Shown here: positions 33,524 through 42,078 of the stretch, in pieces
Layout of the letters: each line of letters starts with the position of its first letter
Position numbering within the stretch: the first letter of the stretch is position 1
From: Natrinema hispanicum
GTDB taxonomy: Archaea; Halobacteriota; Halobacteria; Halobacteriales; Natrialbaceae
NCBI RefSeq assembly: GCF_900111485.1
Contig: NZ_FOIC01000019.1
Span: 1 to 52,639, forward strand
DNA: 52,639 nt
Direction: 5' to 3'
Position numbers and translations under genes: made by a program
Notes under the pieces: generated by a model
Databases searched by the model: none
Told to the model about the DNA's origin: nothing
What the model saw: the letters and a program-made list of their open reading frames with translations, nothing else

Positions 33524-33964
33524 GGAGTCTCTAGTTGGGTGACCGTGACGTTGTGGGGGGTTGTTCGAGGGCTGTACGATCGTTGGATCGACGGGGATGA
33601 CGGACCCATCGATGCGGTATCTGGCGCTAACATGTTGAGATCGACATAAGTCCCGACGAAGCGGGAACGCGACACCACAGACGATCCGGCGACTGCGATC
33701 TCGACAGTGATCGGGCTGGACATGCCCGTCTCGTCCTCCGCTGAACGATCGCAGGCATCCGGAGGTCTGTGTGGTGATCATGATCGAGTCACTGCCGTGC
33801 AATGGACATTGCCTACTCTTCCTTTCCATGTCTGACTCAAAACAATGTCGAACGTTCACGATCAAGTGCTGGTATCGAGTACCACGTCTGAGCCGCCAGT
33901 CGTCCGATCCCGACGCAGTCGAGAGCCGAAGGCTTAAACCCCGAACCGTTCGACCTACAGCGTG
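33524..33964. other. Divergent promoter region of azlC and the thiolase
   Basis: About 440 bases. A TATA-like GCTTAAACC centred near 33934 lies about 30 bases before the thiolase ATG. No clear operator or gene is seen in the remainder. Confidence 0.5.
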
Positions 33965-35101
33965 ATGACACAAGCCAATGCTGTAATTGTCGATGCAGTC
34001 CGAACACCGCAGGCGAAAAAGGACGGCGCGCTCGCTGGCCTGTATCCCGAAGACCTTGTCACGGCGATCCTTGACGCGCTCGTCGAGCGTACGGGAATCC
34101 AAGCAACAGCCTGGGAGGACTTCCGGCTCGGCTGTGCAAACCAGGAGGAGGAACAGGGTCGAAACCTCGCCCGGCAGTCGTTGCTCGCGGGCGGGTTCCC
34201 AGAGACCATTCCTGGCTCGACCACCACGCGCCTCTGTGGCTCCTCGCTGAGCACGCTCAACGACACCGCCCGCGCCATTGAGGCCGGTGACGGTGCCGTC
34301 TATCCCGTTGCCGGCGTCGAGCAGATGAGTCGAGTTCCCTTCTCGGACTGGCTCCACCCGGCGATCGAGGAGCGCTACGACGCCGACCGACTGCCGATGG
34401 GGCAGACCGCCGAGACCATCGCCCGCAGGCACGACGTGAGCCGTACCGATCAAGACGAGTTCGCCCTCCGATCGCACGAGCGGGCGACCGAGGCAGTCGA
34501 AAGTGGCCGATTCGACGACGAAATCGTCCCCGTCGACACCGACGACGGCCTCGTAGAGACTGATGAGACGCCGCGGCCGAACACGACACTCGAGAAACTA
34601 GGCGAACTCCCGACCGTCTTCCGCGACGACGACCAGGCGTCGGTCACGCCGGGCAACGCCTCGCCGCTGACCGACGGCGCTGCTGGCCTGCTCGTCACGA
34701 GCGAGTCCTACGCCGAGGACCACGGACTCGAGCCGCTTGCCCGGGTCAAAACCCGCGCCGTCGTCGGCGTCGATCCGCTCGTCATGGGGAAAGGGCCAAT
34801 CCCTGCGACGCGTGCTGCACTCGAGGACGCCGAGCTCACGATCGACGACATTGACCTCGTTGAACTCAACGAGGCGTTTGCTGCACAGAGCGTCCACTGT
34901 GTCCGCGAACTCGGAATACCTGACGAGAAAGTGAACGTCAATGGCGGGGCGATCGCGCTGGGCCACCCGCTTGGCTGTTCGGGTGCACGGATCTCGACGA
35001 CGCTGCTTCATGAGATGGAAAAACAGGACGCCACATACGGGCTCGCGACGATGTGTGTCGGCTTCGGACAGGGTGTGGCGACAATTTTCGAACGGCCCTA
35101 A
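33965..35101 (+). CDS. Thiolase (acetyl-CoA C-acyltransferase), PaaJ-like role
   Basis: A 378-residue degradative thiolase. The nucleophilic Cys91 lies in TTTRLCGSSLS, followed by NEAFAAQ, the His in GGAIALGHPLGCSGAR and the second Cys in MCVGFGQG. It cleaves 3-oxoacyl-CoA with CoA to acetyl-CoA and a shortened acyl-CoA; in the phenylacetate pathway the equivalent is the 3-oxoadipyl-CoA thiolase. It stands alone, convergent with the HMG-CoA-synthase-like gene. The ATG at 33965 is preferred to a GTG one codon earlier. The pathway assignment is by context. Confidence 0.88.
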   Translation: MTQANAVIVDAVRTPQAKKDGALAGLYPEDLVTAILDALVERTGIQATAWEDFRLGCANQEEEQGRNLARQSLLAGGFPETIPGSTTTRLCGSSLSTLNDTARAIEAGDGAVYPVAGVEQMSRVPFSDWLHPAIEERYDADRLPMGQTAETIARRHDVSRTDQDEFALRSHERATEAVESGRFDDEIVPVDTDDGLVETDETPRPNTTLEKLGELPTVFRDDDQASVTPGNASPLTDGAAGLLVTSESYAEDHGLEPLARVKTRAVVGVDPLVMGKGPIPATRAALEDAELTIDDIDLVELNEAFAAQSVHCVRELGIPDEKVNVNGGAIALGHPLGCSGARISTTLLHEMEKQDATYGLATMCVGFGQGVATIFERP

Positions 35102-35106
35102 GATCG

Positions 35107-36543
35107 TTACCGTTTCGCGCCGGTGAGTTGGGCCTTGAAGCCGTAGCGGATGACGTCTTCTTGTGTGTAGATGCGCCGGATCGTAGTTTCGACGTCGTCG
35201 CCGACATCGACGACTTCGTCGCCGCCGATCAGGACCTGCGTTGGCGCGCTGACTGTTTGCTCGCCATCAGGCCCGTTGAACGCCACCACGGCGCTGACGA
35301 ACGCCCCGCTCTTGGACTGCTGCTCGACGAACTCGGGTGGGGCACCGCCCTGTTCGATCTGGGTCACCGCCTCGACAGTACCGGTTCCCGACAGTTCGAC
35401 GGTCTCGTATTCGTCAGGGACCTCGTTGCAGTCGTAACACGCCCCGTCTGGCGGGAAGTTCAAGCCGTTGCAGTTCGGACACCGCCCGGCCACCAGTCGG
35501 TGACGCTGGGAGATCGTCCGCTGCCATGAGGGGACGCTCACGTACGCGCCGCCGCCTTCGGGCTCGTCGCTGGTAATCTCGCCGCGCCGCCGGAGGTACT
35601 CGGCATACGACAGGTCAGTATCTCCCTCGAGCGATGTGGCGACGGGGACGGCCCCGTCAATGAGCAAGGCGTTTGCGCCCGCACCGCTTCCGTAGGCCGC
35701 CATGAGGAGCCGCTCGGCACCCTCTTCAAAGGCCGTCGCGGCACTGAGGAACACGCTCGCTGCACCGGTGTCGCCGAGCGTGCTCACTGTCTCCGCGGCC
35801 GAGATCTCGGTGACGCTGACGCCCAGCGCATCGGTCGCGCGATACGGCAGTTTTCCGTCAGGTGACTGGACTGCTGCCGCGTCGACGTCGAGGGGTTCCT
35901 CGAGGTCGCTCGTGGCACCGCCGAGTGTCGTGGTAAACGCGTCCCGGTCGTACTGTGTGACGCCCAGTCCGGTCGTCTCGTCGTCGCCGGTCGTCCGGAA
36001 CCGCGTTCCGGGGTAGGGCTCGACGTGGGAAGCACGGTCGACGATCGTTCCGGGTCCGTCAGCCTCGAGGACGAACGCGGCCGCGCCGGCACCGGCGGCG
36101 TGCCCGCGTTCGCTGTCGGGTTCGCCGCGCGGACAGTCGCTGGCGATGACGAGTGCGACCTCGTCGCCCCACGGTCCTGCGTCGAGAGCGGCGTCGAGTG
36201 CCTGCGCGCTGGCGCGGGTACTGCCTGTCACCGTCCGGGTGGTCACGTCCTCAGGCGCGCCGAGCATGCTCGCCAGCCGCGCGGTGAGGTCCTCCTCGGC
36301 CATCGGTGGCGTCGTCGTCCCCAGCGCCAGATGTGTGACGGCGGATCCGTCCCGGCCGGCGGCAGCGAGTGCCCGCTCGGCTGCTTCGACGGCCATCGTC
36401 AGCGCGTCTTCGTCGGCTTCGGGGACTGCCTTCCGCTCGATACCGGACGCCTGGAACTGGCCCCAAGCGTCGGCGATCTCGTCGGCGTCGATCCGCAGCC
36501 GCGGGGCGTAGGCACCGACCGCTGCGATGGAGACGTCGGTCAT
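35107..36543 (-). CDS. HMG-CoA-synthase/KAS-III-like protein fused to a zinc-ribbon OB-fold domain
   Basis: A 478-residue fusion. Residues 1 to about 330 follow the thiolase-like fold of HMG-CoA synthase or ketoacyl synthase III. The C-terminal 140 residues are a DUF35-type unit with a zinc ribbon (GRCPNCNG and ACYDCNE) and OB fold (VELSGTGTVEAVTQIE). At the position of the catalytic Cys (usually ACYGGTAAL) the sequence is GSTRASAQAL, with Thr, so classical condensation is unlikely. The gene overlaps the SCP2-type thiolase by 4 bases. Known archaeal thiolase/HMG-CoA-synthase assemblies use a DUF35 protein as bridge, so a structural or CoA-binding partner of the thiolase is a fair inference. 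Confidence 0.8.
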   Translation of the reverse strand: MTDVSIAAVGAYAPRLRIDADEIADAWGQFQASGIERKAVPEADEDALTMAVEAAERALAAAGRDGSAVTHLALGTTTPPMAEEDLTARLASMLGAPEDVTTRTVTGSTRASAQALDAALDAGPWGDEVALVIASDCPRGEPDSERGHAAGAGAAAFVLEADGPGTIVDRASHVEPYPGTRFRTTGDDETTGLGVTQYDRDAFTTTLGGATSDLEEPLDVDAAAVQSPDGKLPYRATDALGVSVTEISAAETVSTLGDTGAASVFLSAATAFEEGAERLLMAAYGSGAGANALLIDGAVPVATSLEGDTDLSYAEYLRRRGEITSDEPEGGGAYVSVPSWQRTISQRHRLVAGRCPNCNGLNFPPDGACYDCNEVPDEYETVELSGTGTVEAVTQIEQGGAPPEFVEQQSKSGAFVSAVVAFNGPDGEQTVSAPTQVLIGGDEVVDVGDDVETTIRRIYTQEDVIRYGFKAQLTGAKR

Positions 36544-37712
36544 TGTGCCACCTCCCGTTCGAGAACGTGCACAACGGCTGCACCGCCACTGCCTCCAACA
36601 TTGTGTGTCAGGCCGTACTGCGGGTCATCGATCTGTCGATCACCGGCCTTGCCACTCAGTTGCTTGAACGCCTCGGCGACCTGGCCCGCACCCGTCGCGC
36701 CGATAGGGTGGCCCTTGGACTTCAGGCCGCCTGACGCGTTGACCGGGAGCTCACCGTCCAGTTCCGTGACGCCGTCCTCGAGCAATTGGTGAGCCTCTCC
36801 GCGCTCGCAAAAGCCGAGGTCTTCGTAGGCGAGTAGTTCCGCGATTGCAAAGCAGTCGTGGATCTCCGCGAAGTCGACATCGTCGGGCGTGATACCCGCT
36901 TCGTCGTAGGCCTGCTCGCCGGCTTTCTTTGAGGAGGCGATTCCCGTGTAGTCGTCGCGCTGGAAGAGACCGACCCGTTCGCTGGCGGCACCGACGCCCG
37001 CAACGCGGATCGGATCGTCTGTATACTCATCGACGACATCCTCGCTCGCGATCAACACGGCGGCCGCGCCGTCGGAGGTCGGACAGCAGTGATAGAGGTT
37101 CAGCGGGTCGGCAACCGTCGGCGCACCGACCGCGTCGTCGAGCGAACACTCGAAGCCCAGATGGGCCTTCGGATTTTTTGCGCCGTTTTCGTGGTTTTTG
37201 ACCGCAACCATCGAGAGGTGTTCCTGCGTCGCCTCGTATTGGTCTAAGTACGTACTGGCCATCTGGGCGTAGACGCCCGCGAAGGTCGTCCCCGTCAGGC
37301 GCTCCCACTCTGTCTCGCCGCTGACGCCGAGCCAGTACTTCGTCACGTCGCTGCTCATGTCGGTCATGATTTCGACACCGCCGGCCAGCGCCACGTCGGC
37401 CATCCCGCTTTTGACCGCCTGCACTGCCTGCCGAACCGAGTACCCCGACGCCGCACAGGCGTTCTCGATGCGCGAACTCGGGATTCCGTGTAAGCCAGCA
37501 TGTTCGGTCGCCGCCGGCCCCGACAGCCCCAGTTGGCGACCGCCGACGCCGAGCGAGCCGATAACGGCTTCGTCGATGTCGTCTCTCTCGAGTCCATATG
37601 GTACGCTGTCGACGGCCGTCTCAAGGGCCGCGGAAAACAGCGAGCGATAACTCTCGTCGGGCATCGTACCGAACGGTGTTTGCCCTGCTCCGATGACGTA
37701 GGCATCCCGCAT
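36540..37712 (-). CDS. SCP2-type thiolase
   Basis: A 390-residue thiolase of the sterol-carrier-protein-x/archaeal group. The nucleophilic Cys is in IENACAASGYSVRQA, the His in GGLKSKGHPIGATGAG, the EIHDCFAIAEL block is present, and the C terminus GLTHNVGGSGGAAVVHVLER is typical. It probably makes or cleaves a 3-oxoacyl-CoA together with the fused OB-fold protein encoded immediately downstream with a 4-base overlap. The start at 37712 gives MRDAYVIGAGQTPFG, the normal N terminus. It is divergent from paaK at 37891. Confidence 0.85.
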   Translation of the reverse strand: MRDAYVIGAGQTPFGTMPDESYRSLFSAALETAVDSVPYGLERDDIDEAVIGSLGVGGRQLGLSGPAATEHAGLHGIPSSRIENACAASGYSVRQAVQAVKSGMADVALAGGVEIMTDMSSDVTKYWLGVSGETEWERLTGTTFAGVYAQMASTYLDQYEATQEHLSMVAVKNHENGAKNPKAHLGFECSLDDAVGAPTVADPLNLYHCCPTSDGAAAVLIASEDVVDEYTDDPIRVAGVGAASERVGLFQRDDYTGIASSKKAGEQAYDEAGITPDDVDFAEIHDCFAIAELLAYEDLGFCERGEAHQLLEDGVTELDGELPVNASGGLKSKGHPIGATGAGQVAEAFKQLSGKAGDRQIDDPQYGLTHNVGGSGGAAVVHVLEREVAQ

Positions 37713-37760
37713 ACGCTTCGAGTTGCCGATGTGTAGAGAAATAGCTTTTCCTCCACGCGT

Positions 37761-37776
37761 GGAAACACTGTGTTCC
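37761..37776. promoter_or_regulatory. IclR-type inverted repeat in the thiolase/paaK divergent promoter
   Basis: GGAAACACTGTGTTCC has arms AACAC and GTGTT around one base, and extends imperfectly outward. It resembles the general GGAA..TTCC layout of operators of IclR-family proteins. It lies between two divergent catabolic genes, so it could control both. Confidence 0.4.
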
Positions 37777-37890
37777 CAGTTATGTTCGTAAGTCGAATTT
37801 CTTATCCAAATGATCAAAAACTACCACTCGAACCTGACGGATCATACCCGAATGATTTTTCATGGTAGTATTCTAATCAGCGCATGAAGT

Positions 37891-39180
37891 ATGGTGTATG
37901 CACCTGTAGAGAGCGAAGACCGCGAAGAACTCCGTGCAATTCAGGAAGAACGCCTCCACGAAACAGTCGAACACGCGTACGAAAACGTCCCGTTCTACCG
38001 CGAGCAACTCGAGGAAGCCGGCGTCGAACCGAGTGACATCGCGAGTCTCGAAGACATCGCGAAGCTCCCGATGACGACCAAGGAGGACTTCCGCGATGAG
38101 TATCCCGACGGCCTGTTCGCCGTCGACGACGAGGAAATCACGCGGCTCCATGCGTCGTCCGGGACGACCGGCAAGCCAAAGATCGTCTCCTACTCCGACG
38201 ACGATCTCGATGTTTGGAGCGAAGTCGTTGCCCGGTCGCTGAAGGCAGGCGGCGTAAACCCGGGCGACACCGTCCAGAACGCCTACGGCTACGGTCTGTT
38301 CACGGGTGGCCTTGGCCTCCACTACGGTGTCGAAGAACTCGGCGCGACGGTCATCCCCATCGGGAGTGGCGGAACACAGCGTCAGGTCGAACTGATGACC
38401 GACCTCGAGAGCGACGCCTTCTCGTGTACGCCCTCCTACGCGCTGTACCTCGCCGAGACGGCAGAGGAGATGGGTTACGATCCACAAGAGCTCCCGATCT
38501 CGACGATTATCTTCGGCGCTGAGCCGTGTACCGAACCGATGCGCGAGGAGATCGAGGAGCGACTCGACGTGAACGGCATCGACATCTACGGGCTATCGGA
38601 GATCATTGGTCCAGGTGTCTCCAACGAGTGCCACGAGGCTCAGGACGGCCTGCACATCTGGGAAGACCACTTCTATCCGGAAGTCGTTGACCCGCAGACG
38701 GGCGAACCCGTCGAAGAAGGCGAAGAGGGCGAACTCGTGTTGACCACGCTCACGAAAGAGGCGTTGCCGGTGCTACGCTACCGGACGGGTGACCTCACGA
38801 CGCTGAACTACGACAAATGTGAGTGCGGCCGGACCATGGTCCGCATGGACAACGTCACCGGTCGTGCAGACGATCTCCTCATCGTTCGGGGTGTCAACCT
38901 CTACCCGAGCGAGATCGAACACGTCGTCCTCGAGATCGACGGTGTCGCCCCACACTATCGCATCGATCTCCACAAAAAGGGCACTCTCGATGTCATGGAA
39001 CTCACCATCGAAAAAGCCGAGGAGTTCGACGGCGACGACAAGGAACTCCAGAAACAAATCATGACACGCCTGGAGAACGTCCTTCAATTCACACCAGACG
39101 AACTCGAACTCGTCGACCACGGCGGCATCGCTCGAACCGAGGTCGGCAAGGTCCAGCGCGTCTACGACCACCGCGAGTAA
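37891..39180 (+). CDS. paaK: Phenylacetate-CoA ligase (second copy, beside the paa genes)
   Basis: A 429-residue ligase: N-terminal ENVPFYREQLEEAGVEPSDI, P-loop ASSGTTGKPK, YGYGLFTGGLGLHYG, YGLSEIIGPGVSNECHE, and C-terminal RGVNLYPSEIEHVVLE with EVGKVQRVYDHR. It converts phenylacetate, ATP and CoA to phenylacetyl-CoA, the substrate of the PaaABC epoxidase encoded 5 kb away. Very similar to the copy at 16339. Divergent from the SCP2-type thiolase. A TATA-like TATTCTAAT lies about 23 bases before the ATG. Confidence 0.92.
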   Translation: MVYAPVESEDREELRAIQEERLHETVEHAYENVPFYREQLEEAGVEPSDIASLEDIAKLPMTTKEDFRDEYPDGLFAVDDEEITRLHASSGTTGKPKIVSYSDDDLDVWSEVVARSLKAGGVNPGDTVQNAYGYGLFTGGLGLHYGVEELGATVIPIGSGGTQRQVELMTDLESDAFSCTPSYALYLAETAEEMGYDPQELPISTIIFGAEPCTEPMREEIEERLDVNGIDIYGLSEIIGPGVSNECHEAQDGLHIWEDHFYPEVVDPQTGEPVEEGEEGELVLTTLTKEALPVLRYRTGDLTTLNYDKCECGRTMVRMDNVTGRADDLLIVRGVNLYPSEIEHVVLEIDGVAPHYRIDLHKKGTLDVMELTIEKAEEFDGDDKELQKQIMTRLENVLQFTPDELELVDHGGIARTEVGKVQRVYDHRE

Positions 39181-39188
39181 CGACGATT

Positions 39189-39584
39189 TCAGGGACGATA
39201 AACGCGTCCGCGGAACGTCGCAATTCGGTTTCCACCCTCACCCGTTACTGTGATTTCGTATTCTGCAGTTCGACCGGAGACGTGCGTCTCCTCGGCCGTG
39301 GCCGTGAGCGTTTCGCCGGTGTCGGCGGCTTCCAGATACGAGATGTTCGCCTCCAATCCGACGGCGGGTTCGCCGTGGGAGTTCGACGCCGCGGCGAAGG
39401 CAGCGTCCGCAAGCGAGTAGATGGCAGCTCCGTGTGGAGTTCCATGGAAGTTGAGCAGATCCTCAGTGATCGTCAGTTCTGTGCGAGCGAATCCCGCCTC
39501 TAGTTCAACGATGTCGATACCGAGCGTCTCGCAGTACGAATCGGATTCGATACGTGACCGTGTCTCATCAGATACGTTCGACAT
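39189..39584 (-). CDS. Hydroxyphenylacetyl-CoA thioesterase-like PaaI
   Basis: A 131-residue hotdog protein with the PaaI signature: NFHGTPHGAAIYSLADAAFA, where the Asp of LAD is catalytic, and NISYLEAADTGETLTA. PaaI removes CoA from phenylacetyl-CoA-derived dead-end products and so protects the CoA pool. Convergent with paaK, 8 bases apart. Location beside paaK and the MaoC gene supports a true pathway role. Confidence 0.85.
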   Translation of the reverse strand: MSNVSDETRSRIESDSYCETLGIDIVELEAGFARTELTITEDLLNFHGTPHGAAIYSLADAAFAAASNSHGEPAVGLEANISYLEAADTGETLTATAEETHVSGRTAEYEITVTGEGGNRIATFRGRVYRP

Positions 39585-39679
39585 ACAGGAAACTAATTCA
39601 GAAAGCTGACGTAAATACGTACTGGTTGTTGATAATTTTATTTATATATTTGGCCGTGAATCACCACGAACGTAAAATT

Positions 39680-39686
39680 ATTTAAT
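39680..39686 (+). promoter_or_regulatory. TATA box that fixes the MaoC start
   Basis: ATTTAAT is centred 26 bases before the ATG at 39709, so a leaderless mRNA starting at that codon is expected. An in-frame alternative at 39685 would overlap the box. Confidence 0.6.
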
Positions 39687-39708
39687 GGTGGTTTGCGAAA
39701 TACGGTGT

Positions 39709-40170
39709 ATGGCCTACAGCTACGAGCCACATCACTTCGAAGACTTCGAAGAAGGGCAAGAATTCATTAGCGTCGGTCGGACCGTCACGGAGTCGGACTT
39801 CGTGATGCACTCAGCGCTCAGCGGTGACTGGACTGAACTGCACACCAACAAGGAGTACGCAGCCGAACAGGACGATTTCGGCGAGCGTATCGCCCACGGT
39901 CCCATGACGTTCGTGCAAGCGACTGGATTCGTCTATCGCACTGGTATCGTTGAGCGGACCGCGCTCGCGTTCTTGGGCATGAACTACATGGATCTGCCCA
40001 ACCCAGTCTTCATCGGCGACACCCTCCAGCTCGAGATGGAGGTCACGGAGAAGAAAGAAGTCGGCCGCGACGACGCTGGCCTCGTCGTCCTTGACACGGA
40101 GATGGAAAAGCAGGACGGCACCACCGTTCTCGAGGGCGACATGAAGTTCCTCATCAAGAAACAGGACTGA
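39709..40170 (+). CDS. MaoC-family hydratase, candidate oxepin-CoA hydrolase
   Basis: A 153-residue MaoC-like hotdog protein. FEEGQEFISVGRTVTESDFVMHSALSGDW begins the domain. The hydratase motif appears as DWTELHTNKEYAAEQDDFGERIAHGPMTF, with the Asp and His of the R-specific hydratase site. In bacterial PaaZ the oxepin-CoA-hydrolysing part is a MaoC domain fused to an aldehyde dehydrogenase. Here a free MaoC gene and a free aldehyde dehydrogenase gene are consecutive on the same strand, so this may be the split hydrolase half. An ordinary enoyl-CoA hydratase role is the alternative. Confidence 0.8.
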   Translation: MAYSYEPHHFEDFEEGQEFISVGRTVTESDFVMHSALSGDWTELHTNKEYAAEQDDFGERIAHGPMTFVQATGFVYRTGIVERTALAFLGMNYMDLPNPVFIGDTLQLEMEVTEKKEVGRDDAGLVVLDTEMEKQDGTTVLEGDMKFLIKKQD

Positions 40171-40230
40171 GACCTGGTTTTCGTTTCTCACGTGCCTCGC
40201 AGAAGGGAACAGCTCTAACTGTCATGCGGG

Positions 40231-40306
40231 CGCTATCAGCCAGTCCCGGCCCGACCGTGAGCCGTCGTGTGGGTGCGCCGGGCCTCGTGACGGCAGCCCG
40301 TATCAG
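40231..40306. repeat. Dispersed ~75-bp repeat, copy B
   Basis: It runs from CGCTATCAGCCAGTCCCGG to GTGACGGCAGCCCGTATCAG. The right 20 bases equal copy A exactly. Confidence 0.65.
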
Positions 40307-40435
40307 GGTATCTGTCTCCCTGTCACGTGACAGTCACAGCAGAACTTGAGCGGAGCGACTGATACGTGATCATACGGTCAGCAAACGATCGGGGAGGCAG
40401 GACAGTGCGTGTCGTTCGCTTTGATCTGGGACGGA

Positions 40436-40499
40436 CGCCTATCCGTCAGTCCCGGCGCGACCATGAGTCCCCTTCTGATCACGGAAACTCGTATAGCAG
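40436..40499. repeat. Dispersed repeat, copy C (shortened)
   Basis: It contains GTCAGTCCCGGCGCGACC and ends CACGGAAACTCGTATAGCAG, in the same order as copy B but with the middle shortened. Confidence 0.45.
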
Positions 40500-40626
40500 G
40501 CCGTCCGAATAGGGGTATGACTCGAACGAAGAACGGGAACGTTCACTACGTTTCTGTGGGCCGTAAACGCTGTTGACACCACGGACATAAACTGTTAAGG
40601 TGAATGGACCGTTCGTATCGAACGCA

Positions 40627-42078
40627 ATGGAATACTCCGGTCCGACAGACCTGTATATCAACGGCGAATGGACAGCTGCGAGCAGCGGCGAGACGATCGA
40701 AACCGAAGACCCAGCGACCGAAGAGCCGTACGCGACGGTCCAGAAGGGGGACGCGGACGACGTCGACGCAGCCGTCCAGGCGGCCGCCGAGGCGGTCGAC
40801 CACGGCTCCGAGTGGCGAACGATGGACCCCGACGAGCGCGGCCAGTATATGCACGCGATGGCCGACGCGATCGAGGAGTTGAAAGACGAGATCGCGATGG
40901 TCGAGTCCCACGACAACGGGAAGACGCCGTTTGAGGCGGGCCTCGAGATTGACCTGATCGTCGATACTTTCCGGTACTACGCCGGCTGGTCCGACAAGAT
41001 CCAGGGCGAGCAGATTCCGGTATCCGACTCTCGACTCAACTACACCAAGCGCGAACCGGTCGGGGTTACCGCCCATGTCTCTCCGTGGAACTACCCCTTC
41101 CAGCTCGCGGGCCGAAGCATCGCACCGGCGCTAGCGACCGGCAACAGTGTCGTGCTCAAGCCGTCCAGCATGACACCGCTATCGGCACTTTACTACGCCA
41201 AGGCTGCCGAACAGGCGGGTCTCCCCGACGGCGTCGTAAACGTCGTTCCCGGCTCCGGGAGCGGCGCGGGCAGCGCACTGGCCAGTCATGACGACGTCGA
41301 CCACGTCACGTTCACTGGTAGCACCGGCGTCGGCCAGACGATCCAGAAGGACGCCGCCGACAGCGTCACGGACGTGACGCTCGAGCTCGGCGGGAAGGGT
41401 CCGGCTGTCGTCTTCCCCGACGCCGACCTCGGTGCGGCCGCCCGGGGTGTCCAGTATGGCATCTTCATGAACGCCGGTCAGATGTGCTGGGCCAACTCGC
41501 GGCTGGTCGTCCACGAGGACGTCGCCGACGAGATGATTGATCGGATGGCCGACATCGCCGAGAACATCACGCTCGGCAGCGGCATCGACGACGACGGCCA
41601 GATGGGGCCAGTCGTCAGCGAGGGCCAGCAACAGGAGATCCTCGACTACATCGAGACCGGCAAAGCGGAAGGTGCAACCGTCGTCGCCGGCGGTGGCGTT
41701 CCCGAGGACAAGGACGCCGGTCACTTCGTCGAACCGACCGTCTTCGCGGACGTGACCAACGACATGACCATCGCCCGCGAGGAGATTTTCGGCCCCGTCC
41801 TGTCGATCATCGAAGTCGAAGACGAGGACGAGGCCCTCCAGGTCGCCAACGACTCGCCGTACGGGCTGACGTCCTGCGTCTGGACGAACGATCTCAGCCG
41901 CGCACACACCATGGCCGACAAACTCGAGTACGGCATGGTCATGGTCAACGACACGCCCAACACCTGGCCACAGACGCCCTTTGGCGGCACCAAGCAGAGC
42001 GGTCACGGACGTGCACAAGGGGAGGAAGCGATCGACGCCTACACCGAAGTCAAGAACGTTCACGTCAACCTCGAGTGA
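40627..42078 (+). CDS. NAD(P)-dependent aldehyde dehydrogenase, candidate PaaZ aldehyde-dehydrogenase half
   Basis: A 483-residue ALDH. The catalytic Cys287 lies in NAGQMCWANSRL, and the general-base Glu in TLELGGKGPAVVF. The FTGSTGVGQTIQ coenzyme loop and C-terminal PFGGTKQSGHGRAQGEEA are normal for betaine-aldehyde/aminoaldehyde dehydrogenase relatives. It lies between the MaoC gene and the epoxidase genes, where it could oxidise the semialdehyde released by ring hydrolysis. The sequence alone does not separate this from a broad-range aldehyde dehydrogenase. ATG 40627 is chosen over a GTG at 40600. Confidence 0.85.
   Translation: MEYSGPTDLYINGEWTAASSGETIETEDPATEEPYATVQKGDADDVDAAVQAAAEAVDHGSEWRTMDPDERGQYMHAMADAIEELKDEIAMVESHDNGKTPFEAGLEIDLIVDTFRYYAGWSDKIQGEQIPVSDSRLNYTKREPVGVTAHVSPWNYPFQLAGRSIAPALATGNSVVLKPSSMTPLSALYYAKAAEQAGLPDGVVNVVPGSGSGAGSALASHDDVDHVTFTGSTGVGQTIQKDAADSVTDVTLELGGKGPAVVFPDADLGAAARGVQYGIFMNAGQMCWANSRLVVHEDVADEMIDRMADIAENITLGSGIDDDGQMGPVVSEGQQQEILDYIETGKAEGATVVAGGGVPEDKDAGHFVEPTVFADVTNDMTIAREEIFGPVLSIIEVEDEDEALQVANDSPYGLTSCVWTNDLSRAHTMADKLEYGMVMVNDTPNTWPQTPFGGTKQSGHGRAQGEEAIDAYTEVKNVHVNLE

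Larger units (their letters stand above)
40171..40626. other. Spacer between MaoC and aldehyde dehydrogenase with two repeat copies
   Basis: About 455 bases: repeat copies B and C, a perfect 14-bp palindrome CTGTCACGTGACAG at 40320-40333, and the aldehyde dehydrogenase promoter with a TATA-like CTGTTAAGG near 40592-40600. No coding frame is convincing. Confidence 0.5.

Noticed and set aside
33524..34477. Long upstream extension of the azlC frame (to 550 codons)
   Set aside because: The extension is basic, overlaps the thiolase gene in antisense, and AzlC proteins start at the called ATG.
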